Part shown: positions 62,294 to 64,000 of the stretch, piece by piece | Layout of the letters: each line of letters begins with the position of its first letter | How positions within the stretch are numbered: position 1 is the first letter of the stretch | Program-made: the position numbers and the translations under genes | Notes under the pieces: model-generated | The model's database searches: none | Told to the model about the DNA's origin: nothing | What the model saw: the letters and a program-made list of their open reading frames with translations, nothing else | Origin: Microbacteriaceae bacterium | Lineage (GTDB): Bacteria; Actinomycetota; Actinomycetes; Actinomycetales; Microbacteriaceae | Direction of reading: 5' to 3' | Assembly: GCA_009780695.1 (NCBI GenBank) | Contig: WQZN01000015.1 | Span: 1 to 64,000 of the forward strand | Length of the DNA stretch: 64,000 nucleotides

Positions 62294-62985
62294 GCTCCGG
62301 CCTCGGTCTCGACATCCGCGCCGCGCTCGGACCAGACCCGCTCGAGCACCTGGGCGAAGGTCTGCGCCTCTTGCGCCCCCGAGACGCCGTACTTGCCGTC
62401 GATGACGAAGAACGGCACGCCGTTGATGCCGTACTCGATCGCGGTCTGCTGGTCCTCACGGACGGCGGGAAGGAACTCGTGCGCCTCGAGGGCCGCAGCA
62501 AGGGCATCCTCATCGAGGCCGATCTCGCCGCCGAGCGCAGCGAGGTCGGCGACCGTGCCGACGTGCTTGCCCTCGAGGAAGTAGGCCGACAGCAGGCGCT
62601 CCTTCATCTCGAGCTGCTTGCCGTGCGCCTTCGCGAAGTGGATCGCCTCGTGCGCCAGCACCGTGTTCGTGTGCTGCAGGTTGTCGTAGTCGTAGTTCAG
62701 GCCGACGGATGCCGCGATGCCGGTGACCCGGTCGAGCATCTGCTGGGCCTGGCCCCGGTCGATGCCCTTGTGCTGCGCGAGGAAGTCGGCCTCGCCACCC
62801 TCGAAGTCGACGGGCGTGTCGGGGCTGAGCTCGAAGGAGTGGTACTCGATCTCGACCCCTCGGCCCTCGCCGGCACCCGCGAACAGACCCGCGCCGCCTT
62901 CGAACTTGCGCTTGCCGATGTAGCACCAAGGGCACGCGATGTCGGACCAGATGTCGATCTTGATGGGCGCGGGGGCGTCAGTCAT
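62290..62985 (-). CDS. DsbA family oxidoreductase (FrnE-like)
   Basis: A 231-residue cytoplasmic thioredoxin-fold protein without a signal peptide. The active site CPWC is Cys18-Cys21 (DIACPWCYIGKRKF), and the cis-Pro loop is NGVPFFVID. This layout is the FrnE/DsbA_oxidoreductase type; the group may isomerise disulfides or have roles in stress and antibiotic synthesis. ATG 62985 is well placed before MTDAPAPIKI. A 47-residue ORF overlaps its stop. Confidence 0.88.
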   Translation of the reverse strand: MTDAPAPIKIDIWSDIACPWCYIGKRKFEGGAGLFAGAGEGRGVEIEYHSFELSPDTPVDFEGGEADFLAQHKGIDRGQAQQMLDRVTGIAASVGLNYDYDNLQHTNTVLAHEAIHFAKAHGKQLEMKERLLSAYFLEGKHVGTVADLAALGGEIGLDEDALAAALEAHEFLPAVREDQQTAIEYGINGVPFFVIDGKYGVSGAQEAQTFAQVLERVWSERGADVETEAGA

Positions 62986-63026
62986 GCATTCGGCAACCGG
63001 AGTCGAGGCCCAAAGTATTCCATTCG

Positions 63027-63587
63027 CTAGTCGATCTCGCGCCCGTTGATGAGAGAGCGCAGTCCGAGCGCGCGGCGGGTGGCTTGCAACTCGATCGTGT
63101 CGACGGCGACAGAAGCACCGATCCATTCGGCTTCGGCGATCTCGACCAACCGTTTGATCGCGGTGAGCTGTCCACCCGTATCAGCGACATCGTCGACGGC
63201 AAGCACGCGGTCCGCGGGGCGCAGCATGCGTTTGCGGATGGTCATGGTGAGGTGGCGATCCCGATAGTCGGGCGGGGTCGTTGCGCTGATCCAGGTGTCG
63301 GAGTCGACGACAGAACCCTCTTCCTTTTTGATGACGGCGAATCCGATCCCCAACTCGCGAGCAACCAGGGAGCCGAGGACGATGCCTGACGAGGCTGGGC
63401 TGACAACCAGCGTTGCGCGGGTTTCCCGGAACGGATCGGCGAGCGCAGCTCCGATGGCCGCCACTACTGTCGGATCACGCCACCACGAATCTGTGTCGAA
63501 GAACTTCTGCCAGCGCGAACGGTCGCCGACCATTTGATGAGTCGCGAGCATGTGGCGCTTGAGGATCGCAGCTCGGGTGTCGGGCAC
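63027..63587 (-). CDS. Phosphoribosyltransferase
   Basis: A 186-residue PRPP-dependent enzyme. The PRPP-binding loop is RVLAVDDVADTGGQL (about 127-141), the pyrophosphate loop is VVSPASSGIVLG and the fold is that of the adenine/orotate type. The N-terminal part has VVAAIGAALADPF. The base substrate is unknown. The sequence is slightly less GC-rich than nearby genes. An imperfect inverted repeat lies between its start and the next gene. Confidence 0.75.
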   Translation of the reverse strand: MPDTRAAILKRHMLATHQMVGDRSRWQKFFDTDSWWRDPTVVAAIGAALADPFRETRATLVVSPASSGIVLGSLVARELGIGFAVIKKEEGSVVDSDTWISATTPPDYRDRHLTMTIRKRMLRPADRVLAVDDVADTGGQLTAIKRLVEIAEAEWIGASVAVDTIELQATRRALGLRSLINGREID

Positions 63588-63612
63588 CGCATCAATCTAG
63601 GCGAACCAAGCC

Positions 63613-63676
63613 GTGTTGCGTCGCCGCTTCTGGCTCGAAAACCCGCCGTTTGCAGCCAGAAGTGACGGCGCAACAC
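63613..63676. repeat. Imperfect 23-bp inverted repeat
   Basis: The arms 63613-63635 and 63654-63676 pair with three exceptions, two of which are G-U compatible, around an 18-base loop. It lies between the GNAT gene end and the phosphoribosyltransferase start. It may be a terminator or a member of a dispersed palindromic repeat; only one copy is seen here. Confidence 0.55.
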
Positions 63677-63696
63677 CATGGGCGCGAGACGCGCGC

Positions 63697-64000
63697 CTAT
63701 TCCGTCGGCTTGCCCGCGCCCAGGTCGAGGAAGTGCATCGCGTCGTTGTCGGGCGAGGCGTAGAGGTGGATGTTCGGGTGCCTGCCGTCCGGCGCCGCCC
63801 AGGTCGCCGTGTACTGGCGGATCCAGCGCCACCCGCGCGTCTCGTAGAGGTGGATCGCGTCGGTGTTGTGGCTCACGACCTCGAGGAACAGATCCTGCTT
63901 GAGCACGCGGGCATAGGTCTCGGCTGCCGTGAGCAGCGCGCTCGCGACGCCGCGGCCGCGGGCATCCGGCAGCACGAACAGACGGTGCACGCTCAGCGAA
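63697..64000 (-). CDS. GNAT family acetyltransferase, partial at the right edge
   Basis: The C-terminal 100 residues of an acetyltransferase run leftward from beyond the window to TAG at 63697. The acetyl-CoA loop is LPDARGRGVASALLTAAETYAR, preceded by the strand HRLFV, and followed by YETRGWRW. The start and N-terminal motif are outside the window, so substrate and length are unknown. Confidence 0.8.
   Translation of the reverse strand, partial: SLSVHRLFVLPDARGRGVASALLTAAETYARVLKQDLFLEVVSHNTDAIHLYETRGWRWIRQYTATWAAPDGRHPNIHLYASPDNDAMHFLDLGAGKPTE

Overview
This is GC-rich DNA of an actinobacterium. Marker genes point to the Microbacteriaceae and resemble Microbacterium or a close relative: glnA2-glnE opposite glnA1, the aceE-fasR-fabD-fabH-acpP-fabF cluster ending at a DUF3145 gene, the Nif3/coiled-coil/rnpB block, dusB-dgt-dnaG, and a polyphosphate glucokinase beside map. 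The genus is inferred from gene order and composition, because no database search was possible.

Layout. The left edge (1-591) is an IS481-type insertion that has cut a protein-kinase-like gene. Positions 783-5800 carry lipoate synthesis (lipB-lipA), a DUF4191 membrane protein, a RidA protein, an RDD protein and glutamine synthetase glnA1, which sits behind a complete GlnR operator. Positions 5827-13012 carry glnE and glnA2 (leftward), panB, map and ppgK. Positions 13022-16061 are a leftward block ending in RNase P RNA. Positions 16144-23680 carry thyA-folA, a universal stress protein, a GH3 lipoprotein, two membrane proteins, tRNA-Val, a cysteine-less HesB-like protein and an AhpE-type peroxiredoxin. 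Positions 23817-32018 join pyruvate dehydrogenase E1 to type II fatty-acid synthesis. Positions 32180-44678 are a looser set of regulators, VOC and GNAT proteins, a family A polymerase and a sigma-factor pair.

The most unusual region is 44802-53296, an 8.4-kb element integrated in a tRNA-Met gene and bounded by 55-bp direct repeats. Leftward it encodes an excisionase-like protein, a small zinc-ribbon protein, a primase-polymerase/ATPase, a scaffold-like protein, an HK97-type capsid protein, an HNH nuclease and small proteins. Rightward it encodes a repressor and a tyrosine integrase. I see no terminase, portal, tail or lysis gene, so it looks like a capsid-encoding phage satellite or phiRv-like element rather than a full prophage. 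It also holds several perfect palindromes without spacers, including one of 60 bp, a cluster of GGTGCGCC octamers and paired candidate integrase arm sites.

The right part (53309-64000) returns to chromosome genes: a glycosyltransferase whose stop codon lies inside the tRNA-Met gene, a DMT-type transporter, def, tRNA-Asn, an ABC ATPase, dnaG, dgt, dusB, a YbaK-type deacylase, a DsbA-type oxidoreductase with a coupled 47-residue ORF, a phosphoribosyltransferase and a GNAT gene cut by the window edge.
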